The notes beneath the pieces are model-generated. The model was not told the origin of the DNA, searched no databases, and was given only the letters and a program-made list of their open reading frames with translations. Made by a program: the position numbers and the translations under genes. Shown here piece after piece: positions 18,795 to 27,660 of a stretch of 55,444 nt of DNA. Numbering within the stretch: position 1 is the first letter of the stretch; each line of letters starts with the position of its first letter. Origin of the DNA: SAR202 cluster bacterium (GTDB lineage Bacteria; Chloroflexota; Dehalococcoidia; Lucifugimonadales; VGZR01); NCBI GenBank assembly GCA_016872515.1, contig VGZR01000015.1:1-55444 (forward strand), in the 5' to 3' direction.

Positions 18795-20042
18795 CTACCT
18801 GGCTTTGGCAGGTTGGGCGGCGGAGCGGACTACGTTGGCGTCCTTGAGGGCGCGGATGCGCTGGTCGGGGTAGCGCAGGATCTCGCGGAGGACCTCGTCG
18901 GTGTGCTCGCCGACGAGGGGCGCGGAGCCCACGACCATGGGCGTGCGGCTGAACTTGATCATCTTGCCCGTGACGTGGATCTTGCCCGCGACGGGGTCGG
19001 ACACTTCGACCATCACCTCGCGCTCGTGGAGGTGCGGGTCCTGCGCTGCCTGGGCGCTGTCGTTGACCGGCGCGGCGGGGACGCCGAAGCCATTCAGGTG
19101 CTTCACCGCGTCCTTGGTCGTGCGGGCCGCGAACCAGGCCACTAGCGCCTGTTCCAGCACCGCAGCATGCTTCTTGCGGCCTGCGCGGTTCTTCATCCGC
19201 TCGTCGGTCTTCCAGTCGGGCTGGCCGAAGGCATCGCAGACGCGCTCCCACATGGCCTCGTTGACAGCGGCGATGAATATCCAGCCGTCGGCGGTCTTGT
19301 AGGCATTGGTGAGGCCCTGGCCGTTGCCCTCGCGCCGCTCCACCTGGCCGTCGCCGAGATACGCGGCGATGGGTATCTCGTTGACCGTGAAGCCGGTGTC
19401 GGCGAGGCAGACATCGATCGCCTGCCCCATGCCGGAGCGGTCACGCTCCATGAGGGCGGCGAGCGTGCCGATGGTGGCGTGCAGGGCCGTGATGCGGTCT
19501 ATCAGCGGAAAGTAAGTGCGGATGGGCGGGTCGTCCGGGAAGCCGGTCATAGACATGAGGCCGCCGAGGGCTTGGCCGATGGGGTCGAAGCCGACACGGT
19601 CGCGGTAGGGGCCGTACTGGCCGTAGGCGGAGACGTTGACCATGACGATAGGCGGGTTGAGGGCCTTGAGTTGGTCGTAGCCGAAGCCCATGGCCTCGAC
19701 GGTGCCTGGCCGGAAGTTCTGGAGGAAGATGTCGGAAACTTTGACCAGGTCGCGGAGGACCTCTTTGCCGCCGTCGGTTCGGAGGTCGATGGCGAGGCTC
19801 TTCTTGCCGCTGTTGTATTGGACCCAGTAGGCGCTCTGGCCCCGCACGCGCGGGGCATTGGCGCGGCTCTCGTCGCCGTCGAGGGCCTCGATCTTGATGA
19901 CCTCGGCGCCCATGCGGGCGAACATGAGGGCGCAGCGCGGCCCGGCCTGGTAGCGGCCAAGGTCGAGGACGCGGATGCCGGCCAGCGGAGGCGCGCCTTG
20001 CGCCAGCTGTGATGTCCCGGGACGGTGGGCGTTATTAGGCAT
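18795..20042 (-). CDS. CoA-transferase family III (CaiB/BaiF/Frc)
   Basis: Transfers CoA between carboxylic acids (formyl-CoA, carnitinyl-CoA, succinyl-CoA and similar donors). About 415 residues with the N-terminal GIRVLDLGRYQAGPRCALMF, RSAYWVQYNSGKKSLAIDLR-like NAD-fold block, and GFDPIGQALGGLMSMTG carrying the likely catalytic Asp. Substrate is unknown. Two ATGs are available; the one at 20042 has AGGA 8 nt upstream and is preferred to that at 20051. It overlaps the end of a frameshifted small gene (stop 20035-20037) and shares an operon with an enoyl-CoA hydratase and an Lrp-like protein, which points to acyl-CoA catabolism. Confidence 0.92.
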   Translation of the reverse strand: MPNNAHRPGTSQLAQGAPPLAGIRVLDLGRYQAGPRCALMFARMGAEVIKIEALDGDESRANAPRVRGQSAYWVQYNSGKKSLAIDLRTDGGKEVLRDLVKVSDIFLQNFRPGTVEAMGFGYDQLKALNPPIVMVNVSAYGQYGPYRDRVGFDPIGQALGGLMSMTGFPDDPPIRTYFPLIDRITALHATIGTLAALMERDRSGMGQAIDVCLADTGFTVNEIPIAAYLGDGQVERREGNGQGLTNAYKTADGWIFIAAVNEAMWERVCDAFGQPDWKTDERMKNRAGRKKHAAVLEQALVAWFAARTTKDAVKHLNGFGVPAAPVNDSAQAAQDPHLHEREVMVEVSDPVAGKIHVTGKMIKFSRTPMVVGSAPLVGEHTDEVLREILRYPDQRIRALKDANVVRSAAQPAKAR

Positions 20043-20368
20043 GGCAATCATCCTGGCTCTGGGGGGGGCGACCTTGCTGCTGCGCCGAGACTCGGGCGAT
20101 GAGATTGTTCAGCATGAGCACACGTTGGTTCAGGTTCAAGCGCTCTCTATTAGCGGTGGCATACGCCTCTCGCTTGGCTTGCAAGTCGTCTAGTGCGGCG
20201 GGCGTCTGACGCTCCTTCACTTTGGCCCTGCTCAGCATAGCGGCGCGTGTCCACTTCGCATTGCTCCATATGCGCTTTCTTCTCCCTTTCGAGCTGCCGC
20301 GCATGAAGCTCCTGAGCCCCGTCGTACAGGTCGAGCAGTTCCTTAAGGGACCACCCTTCTGTCGCCAT
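20035..20368 (-). pseudogene. Small coiled-coil protein gene, frameshifted
   Basis: The first part, from 20368, reads MATEGWSLKELLDLYDGAQ and a charged helix to RRYAEQ. The second part, in another frame, reads AKVKERQTPAALDDLQAKRE and ends at a TAA at 20035-20037. Removing one base near 20226-20234 joins them into one coiled-coil protein of about 110 residues. Function is unknown. It sits between the Lrp-like and CoA-transferase genes, and its 3' end overlaps the CoA-transferase start, so the pair was probably coupled. Confidence 0.55.
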
Positions 20369-20413
20369 CGGAACACCATACCCGCGATGCCTTCCACGGG
20401 GAAGGGCCCAGGC

Positions 20414-20647
20414 CTACCCGTTCACCGCAATGCAGGTGGCGGTGCGTGTGACGCCGGGGAGCTTGTGGATCTTGTCGTTGATGAACCTGCCGAGGGTGTC
20501 CACATCGGCCACCTCGGCCATCACCACCACGTCGAAGGGGCCCATGACGCGGTGGGCCGTTTTGACCTCGGGGGTCGCCTTGAGTTTGCTCACGACGGAG
20601 GGGCTGGTGCCGACCTGTGTCTCGATGAGGATGAACGCGGTCATCAT
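20414..20647 (-). CDS. Stand-alone Lrp/AsnC ligand-binding (RAM) domain protein
   Basis: 77 residues covering only the alpha-beta effector-binding domain of Lrp/AsnC regulators: AFILIETQVG, TAHRVMGPFDVVVMAEV, FINDKIHKLPGVTRTAT. The DNA-binding helix-turn-helix is absent. Stand-alone RAM proteins probably bind amino acids or related small molecules and may act on an enzyme or partner regulator. The ATG at 20647 has AAAGGAG 7 nt upstream and is chosen over the ATG at 20653. It lies in the enoyl-CoA hydratase/CoA-transferase operon. Confidence 0.88.
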   Translation of the reverse strand: MMTAFILIETQVGTSPSVVSKLKATPEVKTAHRVMGPFDVVVMAEVADVDTLGRFINDKIHKLPGVTRTATCIAVNG

Positions 20648-20668
20648 GGGCATGCTCCTTTGTGAAAG

Positions 20669-21433
20669 TTACTTGCGGCCTTTGCGTTCCAAAAAGTCCT
20701 TGAAGCCCTCCAACACGGGCGTGGGGGCAAGGCGACCGGCGCGGGCCTCGGCCTCGTCACGGTACATCTGCTCCCACCGCGAGCCGACGTGGCTCATGAG
20801 GAGGGACTTGATGCCCTGGACCATGCGTGGGTCGTTGGCGGCGATCCGCCCGGCCAGCTCCTGGGCCTTGTTCAGAAGTTCGGAGCCTGAGACCAGGTGG
20901 TTGAGGAGGCCAATGCGAAAGGCCTCTTTAGCTTCCACGATCCGGGCGGTGAACAGCAGCTCCTTGGCCATGGGCAAGCCGACCTGCATGGGGAGTATCC
21001 AGGTCGAGTTGACGCGGCCGTAGGATGCGGCGAGGAAGCGGATGCTGGTCGTCTCGCAGCCGACGCGGATGTCGAAGCTGGCGGCCATGACGGCGCCGCC
21101 GCCGTAGGCGAGGCCGTTGAGGGCGCCTATGGTGGGCTTGGAGCAGGCGGCGATGTGCCAGGAGTACTGGATACGCTTGGACTCTTCGACCTGCGGGCCG
21201 CCTTCCTTGGCTTTGCGGGCCATCTCGTGGATATCTGCGCCGGCGCAGAAGGCACGGTCGCCCCCGCCGGTGAAGATGATGGCGCGAACGGCGTCGTCGG
21301 CCTCGAGGTCGGTTAGGGCGGCGTCAAGCTCGCGCTGCATCTCGTCGTTGATGGCGTTGAGCACTTCGGGCCGGTTGAGGGTGAGGGTGGCAACGCCCTC
21401 GGCCTTGTCCACGATGATGGTGCGGTAGGTCAT
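20669..21433 (-). CDS. Enoyl-CoA hydratase/isomerase family protein
   Basis: Crotonase-fold enzyme of 254 residues. The oxyanion-hole blocks AFCAGADIHEM and PTIGALNGLAYGGGAVMAAS are clear. The second catalytic region reads FLAASYGRVNSTWILP where classical hydratases have a conserved Glu (PE.G...G), so the reaction may be something other than hydration. The ATG at 21433 has GGAG 6 nt upstream and begins at the conserved MTYRTIIVDK. It is the first gene of a probable operon with the RAM-domain protein and the CoA-transferase. Confidence 0.9.
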   Translation of the reverse strand: MTYRTIIVDKAEGVATLTLNRPEVLNAINDEMQRELDAALTDLEADDAVRAIIFTGGGDRAFCAGADIHEMARKAKEGGPQVEESKRIQYSWHIAACSKPTIGALNGLAYGGGAVMAASFDIRVGCETTSIRFLAASYGRVNSTWILPMQVGLPMAKELLFTARIVEAKEAFRIGLLNHLVSGSELLNKAQELAGRIAANDPRMVQGIKSLLMSHVGSRWEQMYRDEAEARAGRLAPTPVLEGFKDFLERKGRK

Positions 21434-21541
21434 GCGACGCTCCAACAAAGGTGGCGACATTATAGGTGGACAAGGCGCGGCTGGTCAAAGAGACGGAGGA
21501 TTGGTGGAGTTGGATGGAGGGTTAAGGGTTAGCCTTGCCTT

Positions 21542-22309
21542 CTAACCTTCGCAACCTATGTGATTGCCGTCCATGTCAAACCTATGTGGGTCGGCGCCCT
21601 CTACTCTGAACCCTCGATTGGGAATCTGCTTGCAGTCCAAGTCGGGAGGAGGTGGGGGTATGCACACGCCTGGATAGCTCGGGTCGCAATTCCCGATCCC
21701 CGGTGAGGGCGAGACATCGCCAGCCTCCGTACCTCCTGCACATGCCCAAAGGCCACGCCTTTCGGCCATGGCCACTTCTTGAACACCGAGGTAATCGGCG
21801 ATTCGACTACTGTCTCCTTCTGTGTACACGCGTGCTAAGCCTGCCTCGGGCAAGGTACGACTCGCATCATCCCCGTCTTGGTAAACGTATGCCAAAACTC
21901 TCCTGAACGAATCGAACACAGGGGCCTCAGGATCGAGAACCACCTCAACATTCATCTCTTCAAGGGCCGTCGCCATCGTCTCGGTTGCTTTTGCACCCCA
22001 ATCGTCCAGGCAGACGGTGTCAGTGATGTTCCCGTACTTATTAGGTTCGTTCCGGGAGGAGATTTCCGGTGTGTCTATCCCTAGAAGTCGGATGCGCTGT
22101 GTACCGTCCGAGAAGGCAATGTCCACCGTGTCTCCGTCCACCACTCTTGTCACCCTACCCATAAACTTCTCGTTGGCGCTGGAGTCCCTAGTAGGGCCTG
22201 GAGAGAGCCTTTGCACGCCACTCTCGCCCGAAGGAGCCGCAACTTCAGTGCAGGCAGCTAATGTCAGCAGTAGTAGAACAACGGAGAATACGTACCACCG
22301 CTTCGACAT
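21542..22309 (-). CDS. Thermonuclease (SNase)-domain lipoprotein with Excalibur-like C-terminus
   Basis: 255 residues. Residues 1-20 are a lipoprotein signal ending in LTLAAC. Residues about 50-190 are a staphylococcal-nuclease domain with RVVDGDTVDI (metal Asp), RIRLLGIDTPE (catalytic Arg) and ARVYTEGDSS. The C-terminal 45 residues (CDPSYPGVCI, PPPPPDLDCKQIPN, DMDGNHIGCEG) resemble the Excalibur extracellular calcium-binding motif. It is probably a surface-attached nuclease used for defence or nutrient salvage. The ATG has AGGAGG 6 nt upstream. It follows the CocE hydrolase by 15 nt. Confidence 0.9.
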   Translation of the reverse strand: MSKRWYVFSVVLLLLTLAACTEVAAPSGESGVQRLSPGPTRDSSANEKFMGRVTRVVDGDTVDIAFSDGTQRIRLLGIDTPEISSRNEPNKYGNITDTVCLDDWGAKATETMATALEEMNVEVVLDPEAPVFDSFRRVLAYVYQDGDDASRTLPEAGLARVYTEGDSSRIADYLGVQEVAMAERRGLWACAGGTEAGDVSPSPGIGNCDPSYPGVCIPPPPPDLDCKQIPNRGFRVEGADPHRFDMDGNHIGCEG

Positions 22310-22324
22310 AGTTGGCCTCCTAAT

Positions 22325-24088
22325 TCACTTCCTCGGGACGACGAAGAGCTTGACGTGCGATGGGTAGGTGGAGTCGTGGTGGACGGTCTGGAGGGCGGGC
22401 TTGAAGTCGGAGGGGGCGTCGGCGCCGATAGGGCCGCCTGTGTTGGCGTTGCGGTCGAAGCGGGGAAAGTTGCTACTGCTGACCTCCAGGCGTATCTGGT
22501 GGCCCTTGCGGAAGAGGTTGCTGGTGTGCCAGGCGTCTATGGTGTACTCGTAGATTCGGCCGGGCTCGATGAGGCTGGCGGGGGTGCGCGGCTTGCGGTA
22601 GCGGGCGCGGATGATGCCGTCGGTGAGGTTGCGGGCGTAGCCGGATGGGTCAACGTCCACAAGCTTGGCGGTGAAGTCGGTATCGCGGGCTGAGCTGGAG
22701 ACATAAAGGGTCACGTTCACGGGGCCTGTGACCTCGGTATCCTGTTTCAGCGGCGGCGTCGAGTACACGAGGACGTCAGGCCGCGCCTCGACGGAGCGTT
22801 GGTCGTAGGCGCCCCAGCGCATGAAGGCTGGGTCGCAGCAGAGCTGGCCACCCATGGTCGGCACGGGGTTGAGTGGGTTGTAGGCGTAGGCGTCGGGCGG
22901 CTCGTGGCCTGGCGGGTCGAGGCTGAGCATGCCGTCGCCGTTCAGCGTGTTCGCCTTGCCGCTGCTGTGGAGGTAGAAGGCCAGCTCCTTGGCCTGGGGC
23001 GGCGGCCAGTCCTCGTAGTCGTGCCAGTCGTCCTCCATGGTGAAGACTCGGACGGGCGCCTCTTTCATCAGGCCGGTGTCCACGCCCTTCAGCCAGTGGT
23101 TGAAGAAGCGCAGCAGGCGGTCGGGCAGGCCCTGGGCGAGGGCGCTGGCATGGGTGCCGAACCAGTAGTCGCCGGAGAGGCCGGGGGCGTTGCGGAGGTG
23201 GACCCACGGACCGATGAGGAGACGCTGGCCGAGGCGGGCGTCCTTGGTCTTGGCGAGCTTGCTGAGTCGCATGTAGCTGTTGACGGTGCCGCCGAGGAAG
23301 ACGTCGTACCAGCCGCCGTAATTGAAGGCGGGGATCGCGAGCTCGGTGTGAACTTCCTGGATACAGATGGACTTCCAGTACTTGTCGTAGTCCGGGTGGG
23401 CCAGCCAGTGGTAGTAGTAAGGGGCGAGGCTGTTCTTGAGGTACGGCGCGTCCTTCAGGGGGGCGAAGGCGAAGGCGGAGTGGAGGTCGTCCTTGGCGGC
23501 GATGAGGGCCTTCTTCTGCCGCTCGGTGAGCTTGAGCTTCTTAGCCAGGTTGTCCCAGTGGTACGCGGTGAGGGCGCCGACGGACCAGGAGAGGTTGAAT
23601 CCCAACTCGAAGGCGCCGCCCTGCCAGGCCCAGCCTTCGTGGTAGTCGGATGCGGTGTAGCCGGGAGCCAGCGCGGCCAGCGAGGGTGGACGGCCGCGGG
23701 CGGTGAGCCACTGGGTGGCGCCGCCGTAGGAGATGCCGGTCATACCGACCTTGCCGGTGCACCAAGGCTGGCTTGCGGCCCACTCGACGGAGTCGTAGCC
23801 GTCCTTCTCCTCGTTGAAGAAGGGGGTGAAGTCGCCCTGGGAAAAGTAGCGTCCTCGCACGTCTTGGATGATGACGGCATAGCCGTTCTGCGCGCCGATG
23901 GTCGGGTTGACGGGCGCGGCGTAGTTGTCGGGGGAGTACTTGTCGTAGGGGGTGCGGTGGAGGAGAGCGGGGAACTTGCCGGGAGCGTCGGGCCGGAAGA
24001 CGTTGGCGTAGGTGACGGTCCCGTCCCGGAGCGGGATGGGGACCTCGTGTTCGACCTTGACTGAGTAGGTCTGGAATTTCTGGGGCAT
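22325..24088 (-). CDS. CocE/NonD-family alpha/beta hydrolase
   Basis: 587 residues, typical of cocaine-esterase/X-Pro dipeptidyl-peptidase family hydrolases. It has an N-terminal catalytic domain with FRPDAPGKFPALLHRTPYDK, the nucleophile elbow GMTGISYGGATQW, a helical cap, and a C-terminal jelly-roll (VTGPVNVTLYVSSSARDTDF, LIEPGRIYEYTID). No signal peptide is visible, so it is cytoplasmic. Substrate (ester, acyl-amino acid or peptide) cannot be told. ATG with GGAGG 5 nt upstream; a good promoter lies at 24121-24149. Confidence 0.92.
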   Translation of the reverse strand: MPQKFQTYSVKVEHEVPIPLRDGTVTYANVFRPDAPGKFPALLHRTPYDKYSPDNYAAPVNPTIGAQNGYAVIIQDVRGRYFSQGDFTPFFNEEKDGYDSVEWAASQPWCTGKVGMTGISYGGATQWLTARGRPPSLAALAPGYTASDYHEGWAWQGGAFELGFNLSWSVGALTAYHWDNLAKKLKLTERQKKALIAAKDDLHSAFAFAPLKDAPYLKNSLAPYYYHWLAHPDYDKYWKSICIQEVHTELAIPAFNYGGWYDVFLGGTVNSYMRLSKLAKTKDARLGQRLLIGPWVHLRNAPGLSGDYWFGTHASALAQGLPDRLLRFFNHWLKGVDTGLMKEAPVRVFTMEDDWHDYEDWPPPQAKELAFYLHSSGKANTLNGDGMLSLDPPGHEPPDAYAYNPLNPVPTMGGQLCCDPAFMRWGAYDQRSVEARPDVLVYSTPPLKQDTEVTGPVNVTLYVSSSARDTDFTAKLVDVDPSGYARNLTDGIIRARYRKPRTPASLIEPGRIYEYTIDAWHTSNLFRKGHQIRLEVSSSNFPRFDRNANTGGPIGADAPSDFKPALQTVHHDSTYPSHVKLFVVPRK

Positions 24089-24120
24089 AGACGCCTCCTG
24101 TGGGAGTTTGGGCGGGCCTC

Positions 24121-24149
24121 AATCTAGCACAGGGCCTAGGGACGGGCAA
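24121..24149 (-). promoter_or_regulatory. Promoter of the CocE hydrolase gene
   Basis: On the minus strand: TTGCCC (24144-24149), 17-nt spacer, TAGATT (24121-24126). It lies 33 nt upstream of the start codon. Confidence 0.6.
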
Positions 24150-24158
24150 GGCGCATGC

Positions 24159-24179
24159 AAAATGCTCTATTGCTTTATT
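24159..24179. repeat. Third copy of the msrA-upstream palindrome arm
   Basis: AAAATGCTCTATTGCTTTATT closely matches the left arm of the palindrome at 24289-24340 (the pairs CTC and TTT are exchanged). It lies about 110 bp away, just upstream of the CocE promoter, in an AT-rich stretch. Confidence 0.6.
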
Positions 24180-24288
24180 CACCAGGTCTTGAATAGACCA
24201 AGCAAACATTTCTGTTCAACCTTTAAATGGCTGTACGAAGGCATGAAAGCTCGATTCAGCACAATGCGAGCCAAGGCAGCATAGGTCG

Positions 24289-24340
24289 AAATGCTTTATT
24301 GCTCTATTTGTGGATACGCTAATAGAGCAATAAAGCATTT
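24289..24340. promoter_or_regulatory. Perfect 20-bp inverted repeat upstream of msrA
   Basis: The left arm AAATGCTTTATTGCTCTATT (24289-24308) is an exact reverse complement of 24321-24340, with a 12-nt spacer. It is AT-rich, unlike its surroundings, and its right arm reaches the expected -35 region of msrA. It may be an operator, a miniature mobile element or an attenuator. Confidence 0.65.
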
Positions 24341-24359
24341 TCTCTCCATCCACAGAGGC

Positions 24360-24365
24360 TATAAT
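24360..24365 (+). promoter_or_regulatory. -10 box of msrA, probably leaderless transcript
   Basis: Perfect TATAAT ends 6 nt before the msrA ATG, and no ribosome-binding site is present. Transcription should start at or next to the A of the start codon. Confidence 0.55.
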
Positions 24366-24371
24366 TCTTGT

Positions 24372-24920
24372 ATGAGCACTGAGACAAAACGCGAGGTCGC
24401 GACGCTGGCAGGCGGTTGCTTCTGGTGCCTGGAGGCGGTGTACCAGCAGCTACGCGGCGTGGAGAAGGTCGTGTGCGGCTATACCGGCGGCCGCGTACCG
24501 AACCCGACGTATCGGCAGGTCTGCAGCGGGATGACAGGCCATGCGGAGTCCACGCAGATCACGGTCGACCCGAGAGCGGTCTCGTTCCGCGAGTTGCTGG
24601 AAGTGTTCTTCACCATCCATGACCCGACGACCCTGAACCGCCAGGGGCCTGACGTCGGCACACACTACCGCTCGGCGGTGTTCTATCACAGCCCAGAGCA
24701 GAAGACGGCAACCGAACAGGTCATCGCGGAGCTGAACGCTGCGGGCTTGTGGAGCAACCCAGTCGTGACGGAGGTTGTCCCGGCGACGGAGTTCTATCCG
24801 GCGGAAGAGTACCATAACGACTACTACCGCCGGAACCGCGAGCAACCGTACTGCCAGTGGGTCATCGAGCCGAAGGTGGCGAAGTTCCGAAAGAAGTACC
24901 TGGCGTGGCTGAAGGTTTGA
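24372..24920 (+). CDS. msrA: Peptide-methionine (S)-S-oxide reductase
   Basis: Repairs methionine-S-sulfoxide in proteins and free methionine. 182 residues with the catalytic GCFWCLEAV (nucleophile in GCFW), [12 protein letters not shown], the [11 protein letters not shown] block, [26 protein letters not shown] and a C-terminal [13 protein letters not shown]. The ATG at 24372 gives the standard N-terminus; an upstream ATG in the palindrome is rejected. The start follows a TATAAT by 6 nt with no Shine-Dalgarno, suggesting leaderless translation. Confidence 0.95.
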   Translation: MSTETKREVATLAGGCFWCLEAVYQQLRGVEKVVCGYTGGRVPNPTYRQVCSGMTGHAESTQITVDPRAVSFRELLEVFFTIHDPTTLNRQGPDVGTHYRSAVFYHSPEQKTATEQVIAELNAAGLWSNPVVTEVVPATEFYPAEEYHNDYYRRNREQPYCQWVIEPKVAKFRKKYLAWLKV

Positions 24921-25006
24921 CGATAGCGGGATATATCTGCTTTTCTTGAAAGAAGACGCCTAACCTACTTGTCCACTCTGCTATCTGGTGTGTTAGCTTA
25001 GACAGG

Positions 25007-25510
25007 ATGGTATCGAACGAAGCGATCCATCAGCCGGAAATGCTCCACAAGCCGGCACCGGTGAGGGTATTCCCCGCCGCATACGACTGGTGGACGTGGC
25101 TGCTTCTCATCGGAGTGCCCACTGCCGTGTTATGCCTTGGCGTGACGGCTGCGGTCATGGAAGACGGGGCTGCCGCGGTCGTAGTGTTCATGGGGTTCGC
25201 GATAAACACGCTGGTGTTCTGGTTGGTGATGCCGCGGCGCTACGAGGTGTGGGCCGACAAGATTCGGATCGTGCTGGGCTGGCCCGTTGCCTGCAACATC
25301 CCGATGACCACCATCGCGGAGACGAGGCCCGCCTCGGCGATAACCGCCTATGTCTATTGGGGGTTCCGATTCGCCACGCACCGCAAGACTGCTGTGGAGA
25401 TACGCCGGTCAAAGGGATGGAGCTTCGTTATCAGCCCGAGCGACCGCGACGAGTTCATACGCGTGGTGACGGAGACGGCAAAGGGCCAACCCTCCCAAGT
25501 GAGGGCGTAG
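25007..25510 (+). CDS. Membrane protein with two N-terminal helices, unknown function
   Basis: 167 residues. Two hydrophobic helices (about 28-48 and 54-74) are followed by a soluble C-terminal domain from about residue 78 with RRYEVWADKIRIVLGWPVAC and WSFVISPSDRDEFIRVV. This pattern resembles bacterial PH-like (bPH) domain proteins that follow two membrane helices, although the match is by eye only. It has its own ATG and lies 30 nt upstream of the DUF4258/DUF2283 pair, with which it may be co-transcribed. No enzymatic motif is seen. Confidence 0.7.
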   Translation: MVSNEAIHQPEMLHKPAPVRVFPAAYDWWTWLLLIGVPTAVLCLGVTAAVMEDGAAAVVVFMGFAINTLVFWLVMPRRYEVWADKIRIVLGWPVACNIPMTTIAETRPASAITAYVYWGFRFATHRKTAVEIRRSKGWSFVISPSDRDEFIRVVTETAKGQPSQVRA

Positions 25511-25540
25511 AAGGCGCAATCCTCACACGGCAAGGTTGGT

Positions 25541-25840
25541 GTGGAATCGCGCTACTTCATGGACGCGATCGGTCCTGGACCAATCACCGACTTTGTCTTC
25601 ATGGAGGAGGCCAGCTTCGAGATGCGAAGACGTGGCATCAGCGACGAACAGGTCAAGGGGATTCTGACAACTCCCCAGCAAACAAATGAGATACGTCCAG
25701 GACGTTGGATTTTTCAGTCGCGTGTTATCCTGGCTACACAGGAATATCTGATTCGCGTCTTCGTTGACATCGATAGGCCGATTCCTGAAGTAGTCACCGC
25801 TTATCGGACGAGTCGGATTTCTAAGTACTGGAGCATCTGA
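25541..25840 (+). CDS. DUF4258 family protein (toxin-like)
   Basis: 99 residues. The stretch FEMRRRGISDEQVKGILTTP, the middle strand GRWIFQSRVI and the ending RVFVDIDRPIPEVVTAYRTS, SRISKYW match the DUF4258 family, which has a RelE/BrnT-like fold and often pairs with a small antitoxin-like protein. GTG start with AAGG 5 nt upstream; an ATG six codons on is an alternative. The next small frame, a DUF2283-type protein, begins at the stop codon. Toxicity is inferred only from the pairing. Confidence 0.72.
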   Translation: MESRYFMDAIGPGPITDFVFMEEASFEMRRRGISDEQVKGILTTPQQTNEIRPGRWIFQSRVILATQEYLIRVFVDIDRPIPEVVTAYRTSRISKYWSI

Positions 25841-26019
25841 CGCAAGTCATCTATGACTCAAAAACGGACACATTGACGATGATTCTGAAAGAAGGGCCCG
25901 TCTCGGAGAGCGATGAGGATAAGCCTGGTATTGTCCTTGACTACGATGGCGCAGGTAACCTTGTGTCTCTTGAGATTCTAGATGCTTGCACGCAGGGTTT
26001 CGCAGCCGAGGAATGTTGA
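25837..26019 (+). CDS. DUF2283 family protein (antitoxin-like partner)
   Basis: 60 residues: QVIYDSKTDTLTMILKEGPV, SESDEDKPGIVLDYD, GNLVSLEILDA. This is the typical DUF2283 pattern (short beta protein, often beside DUF4258). The best start is CTG at 25837, whose TG overlaps the TGA of the upstream gene. The only later in-frame starts (TTG 25873, ATG 25879) would remove the conserved first strand. CTG is a rare start, so translation may depend on coupling to the preceding gene. A strong two-way terminator follows 44 nt after its stop. Confidence 0.6.
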   Translation: MTQVIYDSKTDTLTMILKEGPVSESDEDKPGIVLDYDGAGNLVSLEILDACTQGFAAEEC

Positions 26020-26062
26020 GTTTCAGACATCCCCTTAGTGCTCAACCAAGCATCCGAGGCAT

Positions 26063-26108
26063 AGAGAAAACGATAGGGGCCGCGAAAGCGGCCCCTATCG
26101 TTTTCTCT
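26063..26108. terminator. Bidirectional intrinsic terminator
   Basis: A perfect 21-bp stem closed by a GAAA tetraloop (26084-26087). The core GGGGCCGC/GCGGCCCC is followed by CGTTTT on one strand and the same on the other. It lies between the (+) DUF2283 gene and the (-) FAD-subunit gene and should stop both. Confidence 0.85.
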
Positions 26109-26120
26109 GAGGCTCTTTTG

Positions 26121-26990
26121 TCACTTGGCGCGCGAGGCGGCCTTCTGGATGGCGCGCATGGCGCAGACCTTAGTGAGGTGAGTGCGGTATTCGGCGGAAG
26201 CATGGACGTCGGAGAGGCAGTCAATGCCGTCGGCGGCTGCACCCGCGGCTTTCTGGATGGTGGCCTCATCGAGCTTCTTCCCTTTGAGGGCGGCCTCGGT
26301 CTTGGCGGCTCGGACGGCGTGCGGGCCGGCGCCGGTGACGCCGATGCGGACGTCCTTGCAGGCGCCGCTGGTATCCAGTGTGATGACCGCCGCGACGCCG
26401 ACGATAGCGTAGCGGGAGGCCTTGTTGGCGAACTTCTCGTAGGCAGTACCGGTCATGTGCGCCAGCGCCGGGATGGACACGCCGGTGACGATCTCGCCGG
26501 GCTTGATGGACGTGGTGAGCAGGCCGACGAACCAGCTGTCTATCGGAACGGTTCGGCCTTTGCCGGCTGACGTGGCTGTGCTGATGCTGGCATTGAGTGC
26601 CAAGACGACGGCGGGCAGGTCGCCCGCGGGGTCGGCGTGGGACAGGCTGCCGCCGATGGTGCCCATGTTGCGGACCTGGACGTCGGCCACCATCCCGGCG
26701 GCTTCGGCCAGGACGGGCGCGGCCTTGGCGACGGCCCTCGAGGAAGTTATCTGGTAGTAGGTGGTCGTGGCGCCGATGGACAGGCCGCCGCTGGCTTCTT
26801 TGATGTAGGAAAGCTCGGAGACGCCGCGCAGGTCAATGACGGCCTTTGGCTGGGCGAGGCGGAGCTTCATCAGCGGGATGAGGCTGTGGCCCCCGGCCAG
26901 GAGTTTGGCGTCGTCGCCATGCTTTGCGAGGAGCTTGGCGGCCTCGGCGACGGTGGTGGGCGCGTAGTATTCGAATGCTGCTGGAATCAT
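26121..26990 (-). CDS. Molybdenum hydroxylase FAD-binding subunit (CoxM/CutM-like)
   Basis: Medium subunit of a xanthine-dehydrogenase/CO-dehydrogenase family hydroxylase; carries FAD and passes electrons from the FeS subunit. 289 residues with the FAD motifs KLLAGGHSLIPLMKLR (about 29-44) and RNMGTIGGSLSHADPAGDLP (about 106-125). ATG with GGAGG 6 nt upstream. The FeS subunit gene lies 15 nt upstream; the large molybdopterin subunit is absent from the window, so the substrate cannot be guessed. The gene ends 12 nt from the bidirectional terminator. Confidence 0.93.
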   Translation of the reverse strand: MIPAAFEYYAPTTVAEAAKLLAKHGDDAKLLAGGHSLIPLMKLRLAQPKAVIDLRGVSELSYIKEASGGLSIGATTTYYQITSSRAVAKAAPVLAEAAGMVADVQVRNMGTIGGSLSHADPAGDLPAVVLALNASISTATSAGKGRTVPIDSWFVGLLTTSIKPGEIVTGVSIPALAHMTGTAYEKFANKASRYAIVGVAAVITLDTSGACKDVRIGVTGAGPHAVRAAKTEAALKGKKLDEATIQKAAGAAADGIDCLSDVHASAEYRTHLTKVCAMRAIQKAASRAK

Positions 26991-27005
26991 GTCGGCCCTC
27001 CTCGC

Positions 27006-27473
<468 letters not shown>

Positions 27474-27660
27474 GATCTTCTCCTCCGACGGCAAGCTGGA
27501 GAGTGCGTGAGAGTTTTATCAGAAACGGATGGCGCAAGCAAGCCTTTCGCCAGGGGACCCGGCCCTCGTGCGGCCACCTATTATAGCAGGGGGTGTGATA
27601 AAGTAGGGGCCGCTGTACCACGGGTGGGACGGGTTTTCAAGTTCTCGAGGAGCGGGCGTC

